A DNA stretch of 64,000 bases from an uncultured Collinsella sp. (GTDB lineage Bacteria; Actinomycetota; Coriobacteriia; Coriobacteriales; Coriobacteriaceae). A program made the translations under genes and the position numbers. The stretch spans positions 53,385 through 117,384 of the forward strand of contig CAUGNQ010000001.1 of assembly GCA_959600835.1 (NCBI GenBank), written 5' to 3'. The notes beneath the pieces were generated by a model. It made no database searches. It had not been told where the DNA came from and saw only the letters and a program-made list of their open reading frames with translations. Positions 11,882 through 20,811 of the stretch are shown in pieces. Every line of letters begins with the position of its first letter. The stretch's first letter is position 1.

Positions 11882-11989
11882 ATGCCATTATTGCAAGGTC
11901 TCGTTGGATTAGCCTTTATACTTGCGTTATATCTGGCACCTTTTTTAATTCTATTCTTCATTATCCGACTCTTTCTTCGGAGAAAATAG
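11882..11989 (+). CDS. 35-residue single-span membrane peptide
   Basis: A near-perfect GGGAGGAG ribosome-binding site precedes the ATG by 2-3 bases. The product is one hydrophobic helix of about 25 residues (GLVGLAFILALYLAPFLILF) ending in RLFLRRK, so it should sit in the membrane with its basic C-terminus in the cytoplasm. It has no cysteine and is unlike the two precursors. It lies 78 bp after precursor 2 and before the terminator, so it should be cotranscribed. It could be an immunity peptide, an exporter subunit or a third, hydrophobic substrate; the sequence cannot decide. Confidence 0.6.
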   Translation: MPLLQGLVGLAFILALYLAPFLILFFIIRLFLRRK

Positions 11990-12053
11990 GAGTGTCACGC
12001 AAACATTAGCGTAGCTTTCTTCCAATATGAGCCGAGCATTGGCAAGTGGAATA

Positions 12054-12097
12054 AGAAGCCCGACCGTTCGCCACATGAAAGTGATCGGACGGGCTTC
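12054..12097 (+). terminator. Terminator of the peptide operon
   Basis: Stem AGAAGCCCGACCG / CGGACGGGCTTCT with one mismatch and a loop of about 19 nt, followed by CTATTTA. It lies 65 bp after the membrane-peptide gene and closes the plus-strand unit. Confidence 0.7.
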
Positions 12098-12192
12098 TCT
12101 ATTTAACCCGGGCCGCCACCCATAGCGGCTTTCCAAGCGTATTCTCAGTGCAAAGCAATCGTCAGTTTAATCCTATGCGCTGATACCGCATT

Positions 12193-12318
12193 TCATTTGT
12201 TCGGCTCGAATTCTACGGCCTGGCAACCCTCGCACTCTCCGGCAAATGGATTGAACGCGAAGGCAGAGATGATGTGTGCGTGGACATCGAGGCTGCTGTA
12301 GGCAACATACTGGGACAT
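12193..12318 (-). pseudogene. Short Cys-containing ORF or gene remnant
   Basis: A 41-codon frame that looks coding (MSQYVAYSSLDVHAHIISAF, then NPFAGECEGCQAVEFEPNK and stop). The reading frame can be extended upstream by about 12 codons to a stop, and a neighbouring frame continues it through a one-base shift, suggesting the C-terminal relic of a larger gene. I do not recognise the family. A GGGGG stretch is only 3 bases from the ATG. The rest of 12098-12686 contains nothing else I can support. It sits between the peptide operon terminator and the exporter gene. Confidence 0.35.
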
Positions 12319-12686
12319 GGACCCCCGCTGCGCGTGGTATGCGGCCCGGCATATTCATTGCCGTCCAACCCCGTGTAGTTGCAGCAAAGGGTGGAACCTC
12401 AATGCTCAGCTCATGTTGTCCGTGGGACACGAGAATTGTAAGTACACTTTGGTGTGATTCTCACGATGATACTGAGCCACCTGGAATAAGATACGTCGCG
12501 ACAACACTTCGCTTCACCTCTGTCTCGACAAGACAACGTAGACTAAAGTTTCCTTTAGTAAGAGAATGAGAACTATATCTGAAAGCGTTGCGATGGCGTG
12601 AAGGCACCGAGTCCGAACCGACTGAATGCTACGTGCATCTGCATCGCTTTTTTGTTATCTCTGTCAGTTGGGTAGCACTACACTTG

Positions 12687-14342
12687 TCAGCATTTACCCC
12701 GGTACATGCTGCCTAAATCCACTACCCCTTCTACCGCGCCGACCATCTCGTCATCGTGAGAGACAATGATGATCAGCTGGCTTTGCTTGTTGCGCTTAAC
12801 ATAGGCCGCAAGCTCGGCGCGGCTTACAGCGTCTAACCCAGTCGTGGGCTCGTCGAGTACCAAAACTGACGACTTGCGTGAAATCGCCGACCATAAGTAC
12901 ACTCGGCGCAGCTCACCGCCCGAAAGCGCGGAGCAACGTTTCCCGAGCAACTCCTTCACGCTGTTTTCCAGCGAAAGTAGGCCATCTACACCCCGGTGAT
13001 AGGAAGAAAAGGGCGTGTCGAAATACTCTAACAGCTCTTTCACCGTTTCGTCCGGCGCGAAGCACGACTGTGGGCAGCACGATATCTCTCTCGCACGTAT
13101 GTAATCCAAGTCGCATTCTTCGATTGGCACGCCGTTGTATTTTACTTTGCCTTTCGATGAGTATAGCCCGAGCATCAAGTAAAGAAGTGACGTCTTGCCT
13201 CTTCCGTTTTCCCCAACTATGCAATATGTACCAGGACCGGAAAACTTGAAAGAAAACCCGCCGAGGACCTCTCGGACAGATCCGTCTGGAAGGGCAACCG
13301 AGAATTCCAAATCAGATACCGAAATGTCATTTATTTCATCGAGTTTAGCTAAATCGGTCCGATTCCACCCCGATCTCTCCTTTTCTCTCGTCGCGATAGC
13401 CGTCCTATCCCATGATGCTTTGGCATCTTGATAGGATTTGAACAATGACATCATACTTTTCAAAGTCTTAAAGAGAACCGCGAAGTATGCACCGATGATA
13501 GTGTACTCGCCTATTGACATAGTTCCGTTAATGATTCGTACTCCGGAAACAACAAGTATCACCGCTTGAAACAACGCTGCGAAAAGACCATCGAGCGATG
13601 TCAGAGAATATGATAGCTTTCCGGAGCGCAAAACTTTGGGAAAATAGCTCTTAAACCCAGCGTCGAGCGCTTGTTCGCTCTTGCCGTACGAAGATGTCAG
13701 TTGAATGTTGAGAATCTGATTAAGCTGCGATGCAATTGCGGCGTAAAAGGCGCTGTCCGCCTCTTTCTTCTCATACGTGACCCTATACAAAAGTTTCCTC
13801 AACCCAGTAATTACACAGAAATACACGATGAGGAGAATGATGGAAAACACCGCGAGAGTTGAATCAATTGACCATATGATAAGCAATACGATGGGAATGG
13901 CTACAATGGACAGCGGCGCACTGATAAAATTCGCCAAAACGAAGGATGAGACCACGCTAGAGTCGGAAATAATCCGTTGCGTTGTATAGGCTGGATCGAT
14001 GGTCCGACTCACCAAGTAATCGTCTCTTTCAAAACGCAAGACGGCCTCCCTGAGAAGATCAAAGGAAAGTCTCGTGGTTATGCGAATGGAAAGTGTTCCT
14101 GCAAAATAAGTAAAGAGGGTGGAGAAAACTCCTATTGACGCAACCAGGAGCGCGAAGAGTACGGCGTCTCTTTCGCTGCGGTTACCGAGAAGAAAATCTA
14201 AGAATTTCCCGTTCACGTATGGCATGGCATAGGAGAGAGCGGTTCCAATCACCGTGATAGCAATGAAGACGAAAGCCCCTTTTGCTCTGATGAACCTCGA
14301 GAGAACGCATCGAATCAAGGAAGGCCCCAATCTACCCGCCAC
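12687..14342 (-). CDS. ABC exporter, fused permease and ATPase
   Basis: 551-aa half-transporter. Residues about 20-310 contain six predicted membrane helices of the type I exporter fold; residues about 340-545 are the ATPase. That part has Walker A VGENGRGKTSL, signature LSGGELRRVYL, Walker B SVLVLDEPT and the H-loop IIIVSHDD. There is no N-terminal C39 peptidase, so it would not cleave a double-glycine leader. It is transcribed toward the peptide operon and shares its low GC, so it probably belongs to the same island as the exporter of the mature peptide or as an immunity pump (inference). The GTG start at 14342 lacks a good ribosome-binding site, so the true start may be slightly downstream. 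Confidence 0.8.
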   Translation of the reverse strand: MAGRLGPSLIRCVLSRFIRAKGAFVFIAITVIGTALSYAMPYVNGKFLDFLLGNRSERDAVLFALLVASIGVFSTLFTYFAGTLSIRITTRLSFDLLREAVLRFERDDYLVSRTIDPAYTTQRIISDSSVVSSFVLANFISAPLSIVAIPIVLLIIWSIDSTLAVFSIILLIVYFCVITGLRKLLYRVTYEKKEADSAFYAAIASQLNQILNIQLTSSYGKSEQALDAGFKSYFPKVLRSGKLSYSLTSLDGLFAALFQAVILVVSGVRIINGTMSIGEYTIIGAYFAVLFKTLKSMMSLFKSYQDAKASWDRTAIATREKERSGWNRTDLAKLDEINDISVSDLEFSVALPDGSVREVLGGFSFKFSGPGTYCIVGENGRGKTSLLYLMLGLYSSKGKVKYNGVPIEECDLDYIRAREISCCPQSCFAPDETVKELLEYFDTPFSSYHRGVDGLLSLENSVKELLGKRCSALSGGELRRVYLWSAISRKSSVLVLDEPTTGLDAVSRAELAAYVKRNKQSQLIIIVSHDDEMVGAVEGVVDLGSMYRGKC

Positions 14343-14488
14343 AAAACATCAATCACTGATACCTTACACCTCAACACAACAGGAGCGAAGATTTGCCAAT
14401 GAGACTGCTTTAAGATTGCCTTGGGCCAATACGATCTCAAGCTCTTCCTACAAGAGAGTCGGAATCGGACATCTCCTCCGACGAACCT

Positions 14489-14532
14489 GGCAATCGGGCG
14501 GTTGAAATATCTTTTTCAACCGCCCGATTGCC
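14489..14532. repeat. Perfect 19-bp inverted repeat
   Basis: GGCAATCGGGCGGTTGAAA and its exact complement are separated by 6 nt. There is no U-tract beyond the stem, so it is not a typical terminator. It lies between the exporter start and the methyltransferase relic in an otherwise empty 315-bp gap (14343-14657). Confidence 0.7.
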
Positions 14533-14657
14533 ACAATAGATTTGAGCATCCGCCCACAAACGTCCGCGTTTTATACCCATCAAATCCTTTGCCTTTTGTC
14601 GTCTAGACTAGAAAAATCGCTCGAAATAACGCAACCGGCCTGCTCGCTTGAAGAAAC

Positions 14658-15350
14658 CTAAGCCCGTAACGTAGATGTGCAAACTTCCGAAACGCCTTGC
14701 GCGGCATAGTGCGTATAAACTTCGTCAACCGCCTCAGAAATATCTGAGTATCGCGCCGGGTCAAAAGCATACGATGTCGCAGCTATACCCTGCACCCATT
14801 CGGAACGCGGATTAATTGAATAGCCACACAGCATCATCATACATGCATCTAGACCTGATTTCCCAAGTATCCGACGTATTGATGAGAGCATCGCGGGTCG
14901 CCCCCGCACCATCGTCGTCACCCCTATTAGCAGTATTTACCGTTTTTCTCTAAATGCGTATCGCCACCCTTAAGAATACGAAGTGTTTTATCCAGACCCG
15001 ATTGTCCTCCATCTCAAACGAAGGGATAAGGAATCTCATCCGGAATCGGCAGTAACGGAGGATTCACAACGACAAGCGAAAAACATGAGTCATCTCTCAG
15101 AGGGGAGTAAAGGCTCCCCTCAAGCACCCTAGTTTCGTCATCCAAAGAGTTGATGGCAGTGTTTTTCTTACAAAGGTCGACAACAAAAGGGTTGATTTCT
15201 ACAGATGTTACATCCATGCCACAGTTGGTAAGTATCAGGCCCTGTATTCTGGGGCCAGAACACAAATCGAGAGCCTTCCGTGCGCTCTGCGGTGTAAGGC
15301 GCCAATCTCAGCAAATCTGTCCCACAATACTGCGCTGAAGAACAACACGG
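14658..15350 (-). pseudogene. Decayed class I SAM-dependent methyltransferase
   Basis: Read in sequence on the minus strand, the relic shows KALDLCSGPRIQGL (AdoMet-binding motif I), TSVEINPFVVD (motif II) and VVVNPPLLPIPDEIPYPFV (the NPP catalytic-type motif). An in-frame TGA then stands where a Gly codon is expected before DGGQSGLDKTLRIL. After about 22 more codons the frame is lost and continues in another frame (from about 14921) as SSIRRILGKSGLDACMMMLC to the end. A further TGA precedes KALDLCSG. At least two nonsense changes and one frameshift make it non-functional. Such methyltransferases accompany natural-product loci, so it may be a lost tailoring enzyme of the peptide island. Confidence 0.7.
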
Positions 15351-15500
15351 AACCCCTGAGCCAAACTCCCCTATACCTTATTAAGGCTAAGACAGGCAAG
15401 TTCACGCACCCGGCATATTCCAGAATAACATCCTATTGTTTTAGATGCTCTACAAGCATGAACAGCCGCGAATCGGAAAGATCTTCTAGTTTCGCCCCGA

Positions 15501-16045
15501 CTGACCGCCAAGGGCCAAAATGGCCCCTCCATCCCCGGGCGACCGGCTCTGGCGCGCCGAGGAGTGTCCCCAAGTGCCGGCAGAAAAGGAACGTCCTTAA
15601 CTGCCGGCTAGAGGGCACCGAAGAGGATGGCATAGGTAGTGGATTCGCCGAGCTTGAGCTCGTCGCCGGGATTGAGCTGGGCGGAACGGCCGGGCTCGAC
15701 CTGAATGCAAACGCGCGTGGCCCCGTTTACCACCACGGTTCCGTTGGTGGACGACAAGTCCTCGACGTGCCAGATATTTTGAGCATCGCACCAGATATGG
15801 GCATGGCGGGCCGAGACATCGTCGCCGACGTCGGTAATATCGCCCTCACCAGTGGCCAGCGCGCCAATCTCAACACCCTGCTCACTCGGCTGAATCCAGC
15901 GCGGGGCGCTCACGACAAAACTGTTTTGCACGCGCAGCAAGCCCAAAGGGTGCGCCGGGGCGGGTTCGCGTTCGCCCGCAGTCAGCGACATGCCAAGCGA
16001 ACGCGGCGTGGATGTGCCTCCGCCGCAGGTCGCGTTTGCGTAGTC
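15501..16045. repeat. Right copy of the FHA-gene 3'-end duplication
   Basis: Matches 8760-9290 in the same orientation, including non-coding sequence below the FHA stop. Here the similarity runs into an intact gene, so this is the parental copy. It marks the right edge of the AT-rich island. Confidence 0.85.
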
Positions 16046-16546
16046 GATGGCATAGTTCACCGAGGACCGCACATCCGCCGAACAACCGACGGCGACAAAC
16101 AGCACCAGCACGACCTCGGCGCGCTCGGCGGGCATGAGTTCCGCCGCCTGGGACAGGCGATCGAGCGCGTTGCGATAGAGATTCGTGTCCTGGTGGCACT
16201 CTTCGAGCGCGCGTACCATCGGTTCACCTGCAGGACCGCACACCATATTGATTACAGCCGTGGAGTCCATGGGATTGCGCTGGCGCAGGGCCAGTTGCGA
16301 CATAATACGCGCAGCCGAGGTACCGTATTCGGCAAAGTAGCGCTGCTGAAGCGTGCCGACCGGCGCGCGAACGATAAAGCGGGAAACCCAAGAGCGATCG
16401 GCGGCTCGGCTCTGCGGGCTGCGGCCGTCGGCGAGCGGACGGGACGAAAGCACCAAGCCGCACAGCTCGATATGGCTCAGATGCGCTGCGCGCTTAAAGA
16501 TGTCAAACATGGCCCCGCATGGGGTGAGCTCAACTTGAGATGCCAT
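15608..16546 (-). CDS. FHA-domain protein
   Basis: 312-aa cytoplasmic protein with a C-terminal FHA phosphothreonine-binding domain (about residues 215-305: SARHAHIWCD, DLSSTNGTVVVNG, GDELKLGES). The N-terminal 190 residues are not a family I know. The start ATG lies 3 bases after the stop of the kinase gene, so the two are cotranscribed. The obvious role is to bind phosphorylated targets of that kinase (inference). Its 3' end has been duplicated 6.7 kb away at 8865-9290. Confidence 0.85.
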   Translation of the reverse strand: MASQVELTPCGAMFDIFKRAAHLSHIELCGLVLSSRPLADGRSPQSRAADRSWVSRFIVRAPVGTLQQRYFAEYGTSAARIMSQLALRQRNPMDSTAVINMVCGPAGEPMVRALEECHQDTNLYRNALDRLSQAAELMPAERAEVVLVLFVAVGCSADVRSSVNYAIDYANATCGGGTSTPRSLGMSLTAGEREPAPAHPLGLLRVQNSFVVSAPRWIQPSEQGVEIGALATGEGDITDVGDDVSARHAHIWCDAQNIWHVEDLSSTNGTVVVNGATRVCIQVEPGRSAQLNPGDELKLGESTTYAILFGAL

Positions 16547-16549
16547 GAC

Positions 16550-18394
16550 CTAGGCCTCCTTGGTCGTAGAAATAGAATCGGACGATACTTCGACAGGTCC
16601 GCCAAAAGTACGGACAGCTGCGGCTCCACCGGCAAGCGGAGTCGCCATCTGGGCTTTTGTGCGTCGCGGTGCCGAAACGGGAAGTTCAAAGGCAAAGCCC
16701 ATCGCAAGCAAAAACCACGTAAGCGTATAGGTTGCAACCAGAGCGGCAACAAGGCCGCCCATCACGGCGCGTTGGGAAAATACGCTACATGCAGCCACAA
16801 CCAGCACCGGAACCTCGCAGGCAGAAAGCGCAAGCACACCCTGCAGGAAGCCCGAGCGCCGATCGCGCGCAAGTGCCCCCGCGGCAACGCCGGCTATGCC
16901 TGGCAGCGCCAACGCCAGTGCGGCAATAATACCCGGTAGCGACCCAGACCACACGAGCGATCCCAAAGTCGCCGTCACGCGAGCGCCCGACGCCAGCAGC
17001 GCGGCCGAAACCACGACCACAGCCCAAACCACGCCACAGACGACCGTCGCGCCGACCATCAGCGCGCGACGAACCGCGCGGCCAGACGCATCCATGGGGC
17101 ACGGCGTGAGCGGCTCGCCGCGGAGCGAACGACCGACATTTTGCGCATAGTGGTCACAAAACGCCGAGAGCGCCGCCTCGACCGCCGCCGGCTCGGGACG
17201 ATCTTTTTGATGGCTGGACAGACAGGCCATCACCACGTCGAACAGCTGGGCATCGACAAACGCCAGCGCATCGCGTAGCTCCTCGGAATCCGGCTCAAGC
17301 CCCAGCTGCTGGGCCTGCTCGGCCGCAGCGAGCGCCACATCGGGCTCACGACGAAGCAGCTGAGTCAAATCGCAACCGGGCGCATGGGCACCAATGGGAT
17401 AGTCGGGCAGCGTGTCCATCTTGAGACGGTAGGGGCTGGCGATGTCGCGCGTCTTTTTGCGCGAACCCGAGGTGCCCGAAGTGCTCGGCGCGGCTTCGTA
17501 TGGCGCGGCGCCGGCAATGAGCTCGTAAACCGTGCTTGCTGCGGCATAGACGTCGATCGCCGGCGACATACGCAAAGCGCGCAGGTCGGGAATATCGTCG
17601 GTGAGCATCTCGGGCGGGGCATAGGCAACCGTCGCGCGACGCAGCGTGGCATAGCGCTCCGTAAACGACGCCTTGCCGCCGGTACCGGCCACGGCCGACG
17701 CAGGCTCAAGCGCCAGCGACGAGCCAAAGTCGATCAGGCACAGGTCAAAGGTGCCCTCGGCAAGCTGCCGGTCAAGCGGTAGACGCGCCGTACGCACCAT
17801 AATATTAGCGGGCGAGATATCGCGATGGACAAAGCCCTCGCCCACCAGGCTCATACGGCAGAGCAGATCGAACAGGTCGCGACCCAGACGCGCCGCCACA
17901 AGCGGCGATAGGCGGCCGGCATCGTCCACGGCAAAGCGCGAGCGCAAGCGGGCGAGCGTCTCGCCCTCGACCCATTCCATGACAATTGCAGGCACACCGT
18001 CGACCTCGCCCCAGCCATAGAGGCGGGGAAAGCCCTTAAGGCCCGAAAGGGCGCGATGGCATTCGTATTCCTCGCGAAACGCCGCTTTGAACTTGGCGAC
18101 CAGCGCCTCATGGGCGGCGGCATCGTCAAACTCATCGCACGTTGGCAAGATGAGCTGCTTGAGTGCCACGGCCTCGCCTTGGGCGTTGACGGCACGCGTC
18201 ACGCGGCCGATACCGCCACGGCGCATGGTGGCATCGTCGGCAAACAGTATCGTAAAACGACGCAGATAGGCAGGCAGTTCGTCCTGACCGAGCGCAATGG
18301 CCGGCTCAAACCCGTCGACACGCGCCAGGCGCAGGCCGACCATGGGATCGCGACCGAGCGATTGTGGTGTGGTGGATGCAAGATCGGTCATCAT
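16550..18394 (-). CDS. Membrane Ser/Thr protein kinase
   Basis: 614 aa. The N-terminal half is a eukaryotic-type kinase with an atypical Gly-rich loop (RRGGIGRVTRAVNAQGEAVALKQL carries the ATP-binding Lys), EFVEGE-like hinge (MEWVEGETLA), catalytic loop HRDISPANIMV and DFGSS in place of DFG. An unusual Pro-rich activation region follows. Residues about 440-590 contain four to five hydrophobic helices, so the kinase is membrane-anchored with no PASTA sensor. The start overlaps the stop of the upstream gene (ATGA), and the FHA gene follows after 3 bp: an operon of surface protein, kinase and FHA reader. Substrates are unknown. Confidence 0.85.
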   Translation of the reverse strand: MMTDLASTTPQSLGRDPMVGLRLARVDGFEPAIALGQDELPAYLRRFTILFADDATMRRGGIGRVTRAVNAQGEAVALKQLILPTCDEFDDAAAHEALVAKFKAAFREEYECHRALSGLKGFPRLYGWGEVDGVPAIVMEWVEGETLARLRSRFAVDDAGRLSPLVAARLGRDLFDLLCRMSLVGEGFVHRDISPANIMVRTARLPLDRQLAEGTFDLCLIDFGSSLALEPASAVAGTGGKASFTERYATLRRATVAYAPPEMLTDDIPDLRALRMSPAIDVYAAASTVYELIAGAAPYEAAPSTSGTSGSRKKTRDIASPYRLKMDTLPDYPIGAHAPGCDLTQLLRREPDVALAAAEQAQQLGLEPDSEELRDALAFVDAQLFDVVMACLSSHQKDRPEPAAVEAALSAFCDHYAQNVGRSLRGEPLTPCPMDASGRAVRRALMVGATVVCGVVWAVVVVSAALLASGARVTATLGSLVWSGSLPGIIAALALALPGIAGVAAGALARDRRSGFLQGVLALSACEVPVLVVAACSVFSQRAVMGGLVAALVATYTLTWFLLAMGFAFELPVSAPRRTKAQMATPLAGGAAAVRTFGGPVEVSSDSISTTKEA

Positions 18395-19296
18395 AGGGCA
18401 AGCGCCGCCACGTTATTGTTGAAGTTACCGAGCGCGACGTCATCATCGCCGTAATGGCCGACCCATTGACATAGGTTGGTGTAACAGCCCCACAGATTGG
18501 CATACTGCTGATACCACTTTGACCGGGGCGAGAATGTCTGACGACCGAACTCGGCTCGAATGACAAACATCTCCCCGACCAGGCTGTCGCACGGCCTGGG
18601 ATCTCCCGTAGAGTTATAGGTCGAAACCACGTCATTGGCGCGAGAAACATAGCCGTCGAGCATGTTGTACTTGGTCACAAGCCAACTGTGAATGCTCTCT
18701 TCCTCAGCAGCGGAAAGGCCACCGGAGTTTGCATCGCTGTCAGTGTTGCCGCCCGTCGAACCGCCATTTCCAGACCCTCCGGCAGAGGAGCCCGACCCAG
18801 AACCGCCGCCCGAACTCGACGAATCCGAGCCGGAGCCAGAAGTATCCGAGCTACCGGGCTTTCCGGACTGCTGGGCGTCCTGCTCCTTCTGCTGCTCGAC
18901 CTTATTCACCGTTGCCGCCACGCTATTGTTGGACAACCGATCGATGATCTTGGTGTTGGTGAGCACGATGGTTTTGCCATTGGCAAGCGTGACTTCGTTG
19001 TCCGGGGCCTCGGCGCCGTCCGCGTCGCCGGTGCCAAACACAATATGCGCGACCACACTTGCCCAAGCATATCCAGTCGTGGTCCCCAGGTCACTTTTGA
19101 CCTCATGCCCCACGCGCGGTTCGCGTGCGGCATGTGCCTGCATCATGGACGGCACGGTCATGCCATAGGCAGAAACGCCAGCTATGACCAGCACCAGCGA
19201 GCAAGACAGCAGTGCGTACGCCCGCGGCGCCAAGCCCAGTCGGCGTCGCATGCGCACCGCGGCGCCGCGCTTTGTCTGAGTGCCACCGGGCCGCAT
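18391..19296 (-). CDS. Membrane-anchored protein with Ser/Gly-rich linker
   Basis: 301 aa of unknown function. A basic N-terminus precedes one membrane helix (about residues 25-50, YALLSCSLVLVIAGVSAYGM). An extracellular part follows with a Ser/Gly-rich linker (about 150-195) and a Cys-containing C-terminal domain (four Cys) of unrecognised fold. The ATG at 19296 is chosen because GGAGGAGA precedes it; in-frame starts 19 and 31 codons upstream lack such a site. First gene of the kinase/FHA operon, so it may be the sensor or the target of the kinase (inference). Confidence 0.7.
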   Translation of the reverse strand: MRPGGTQTKRGAAVRMRRRLGLAPRAYALLSCSLVLVIAGVSAYGMTVPSMMQAHAAREPRVGHEVKSDLGTTTGYAWASVVAHIVFGTGDADGAEAPDNEVTLANGKTIVLTNTKIIDRLSNNSVAATVNKVEQQKEQDAQQSGKPGSSDTSGSGSDSSSSGGGSGSGSSAGGSGNGGSTGGNTDSDANSGGLSAAEEESIHSWLVTKYNMLDGYVSRANDVVSTYNSTGDPRPCDSLVGEMFVIRAEFGRQTFSPRSKWYQQYANLWGCYTNLCQWVGHYGDDDVALGNFNNNVAALAL

Positions 19297-19475
19297 GCGT
19301 TCTCCTCCAACAAAAACACGCCGCTCGGGAGCAGCGCATTCATTCGAATCCATATTTGAGTGTATCAGCGAACCCAAAAGGTTGCGCAACGAATGGGCAA
19401 ATTAAGGATGCGAGTGGAAGCATCCATGCGATAAGCGGATACAAAGCATCTTTGTTGCACAACAAACTTACAGTC

Positions 19476-19505
19476 GCACGGGGAAATTATGGCTACCCCG
19501 TGCGT
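19476..19505 (-). terminator. Hairpin after recR
   Basis: CGCACGGGG / CCCCGTGCG with a 12-nt loop, 37 bp below the recR stop, followed on the minus strand by ACTGTAAGTTTGTTG, a weak U-rich tail. Confidence 0.55.
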
Positions 19506-19541
19506 CGCGATGAAGACATACGGCAGGAGCAGGCTCGCCAC

Positions 19542-20138
19542 CTAAATCGTGCGACGGGCCTCGATGGCGCGCCCAAGCGTAAGCTCGTCGGCATACTCCA
19601 GGTCGCCGCCCACGGGAAGGCCGCTCGCCAGACGCGATACCTCAACGCCCAGCGGCTTGATAGTGCGGGCCAGGTAACTCGCCGTGGTCTCGCCCTCAAT
19701 GTTGGGGTTGGTGGCGATGATGACCTCGTGGATGTCCTCGTGGCCCAGGCGCGCCAGCAGCTCGCGGATATGCAGCTGCTCGGGACCGATCTTGTCCATG
19801 GGACTGATCACGCCGCCCAGCACATGGTACAGGCCATGGTAGCTGCCCGTGCGCTCGATTGCCTGGACGTCGCGCGGCTCGCCCACCACGCAAATGCGAG
19901 TGGTATCGCGCATCGGGTCCTGGCAGATGGAGCACTCGTCGGCCGTGGCGTAGTTAAAGCAGCGGCTGCAAAAGTGAACCTCCTGCTTGACCTCCAGGAT
20001 GGCCTCGGCCAGGCGGCGCGCCTCCTCGGCGTCAGCCTCCAACAGGTAATAGGCGATGCGCTGAGCCGACTTGGGGCCAATGCCCGGCAGGCGACCCAGC
20101 TCATCGAGCAATTTTTGCAGGCTATGGTTGGCACTCAT
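19542..20138 (-). CDS. recR: Recombination mediator RecR
   Basis: Loads RecA at stalled or gapped DNA with RecF/RecO. The 198-aa length is typical. Visible: N-terminal HhH motif [20 protein letters not shown], the zinc-binding C4 motif ([16 protein letters not shown]), and the Toprim domain with [13 protein letters not shown] and [13 protein letters not shown]. It follows ybaB by 13 bp and dnaX lies further upstream, the conserved dnaX-ybaB-recR order, here with small genes inserted. Confidence 0.97.
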   Translation of the reverse strand: MSANHSLQKLLDELGRLPGIGPKSAQRIAYYLLEADAEEARRLAEAILEVKQEVHFCSRCFNYATADECSICQDPMRDTTRICVVGEPRDVQAIERTGSYHGLYHVLGGVISPMDKIGPEQLHIRELLARLGHEDIHEVIIATNPNIEGETTASYLARTIKPLGVEVSRLASGLPVGGDLEYADELTLGRAIEARRTI

Positions 20139-20151
20139 ATATATGCGCGTC

Positions 20152-20472
20152 TTAGAACGGCATGCCCGGGATGTTGAGGCCGCCGGTGATGGCGCCCATC
20201 TGCTTGTTGGCGAGCTCGTTGACGCCGCGAACGGCCTCGTTGACGGCAGCCATAATCATGTCCTGCAGCATGTCGACGTCCTCGGGATCGAGCGCATCGG
20301 GATCGATGGTGAGGTTGACGAGCTCCATCTCGCCGTTAACGGTCACCTTGACCATGCCGCCGCCGGCAGAGGCGTCGACGGTCTGGGACTTGAGGTTCTC
20401 CTGCGCGGCGGCAAGCTGCTCCTGCATCTTGCGAGCCTGCTTCATCATCTGCTGCATGTTCATACCGGCCAT
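20152..20472 (-). CDS. YbaB/EbfC nucleoid-associated protein
   Basis: 106-aa DNA-binding protein of the YbaB/EbfC family, which binds DNA as a dimer and organises the nucleoid. Met/Gln-rich N-terminal helix ([20 protein letters not shown]) and conserved [16 protein letters not shown] are present. GGAG lies before the ATG at 20472. It is followed 13 bp later by recR, the usual partner. Confidence 0.93.
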   Translation of the reverse strand: MAGMNMQQMMKQARKMQEQLAAAQENLKSQTVDASAGGGMVKVTVNGEMELVNLTIDPDALDPEDVDMLQDMIMAAVNEAVRGVNELANKQMGAITGGLNIPGMPF

Positions 20473-20811
20473 GACGGCTCCTTTACGTGCGGCCGCACGC
20501 CGAGCTGCAAGGGCAGCCGGAGCACGGCGGGACTTTCAAACTCAAAAATCGTACCACGGCGCGCGGCGAGAGAGCGGGGCGGACGTGTTACCTCAGTCGA
20601 TATACATGTCCTGGAGCGTGATGCGCCCCCAAGATTATGCAAAGTTGAATAATTCGCATCTGCATAATATTGAAAGCTAAATCTCGTAGAGCCGGAATCC
20701 GACATTTAATGCGTACCACTAAATGGCTAAATGCCGAGCCACTACTCGAGGCGGCACGCATGACGGCGGGGTATAATTTGATTGCCATAGATAGCAATTT
20801 GGAGGTGCCCC
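20473..20811. other. Intergenic region with an inverted repeat
   Basis: No gene seen. ATTATGCA (20634-20641) and TGCATAAT (20661-20668) form an inverted repeat with 19 nt between, in an AT-rich patch. It could be a binding site for the divergent ybaB and 20812 genes. No promoter can be assigned. Confidence 0.35.
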
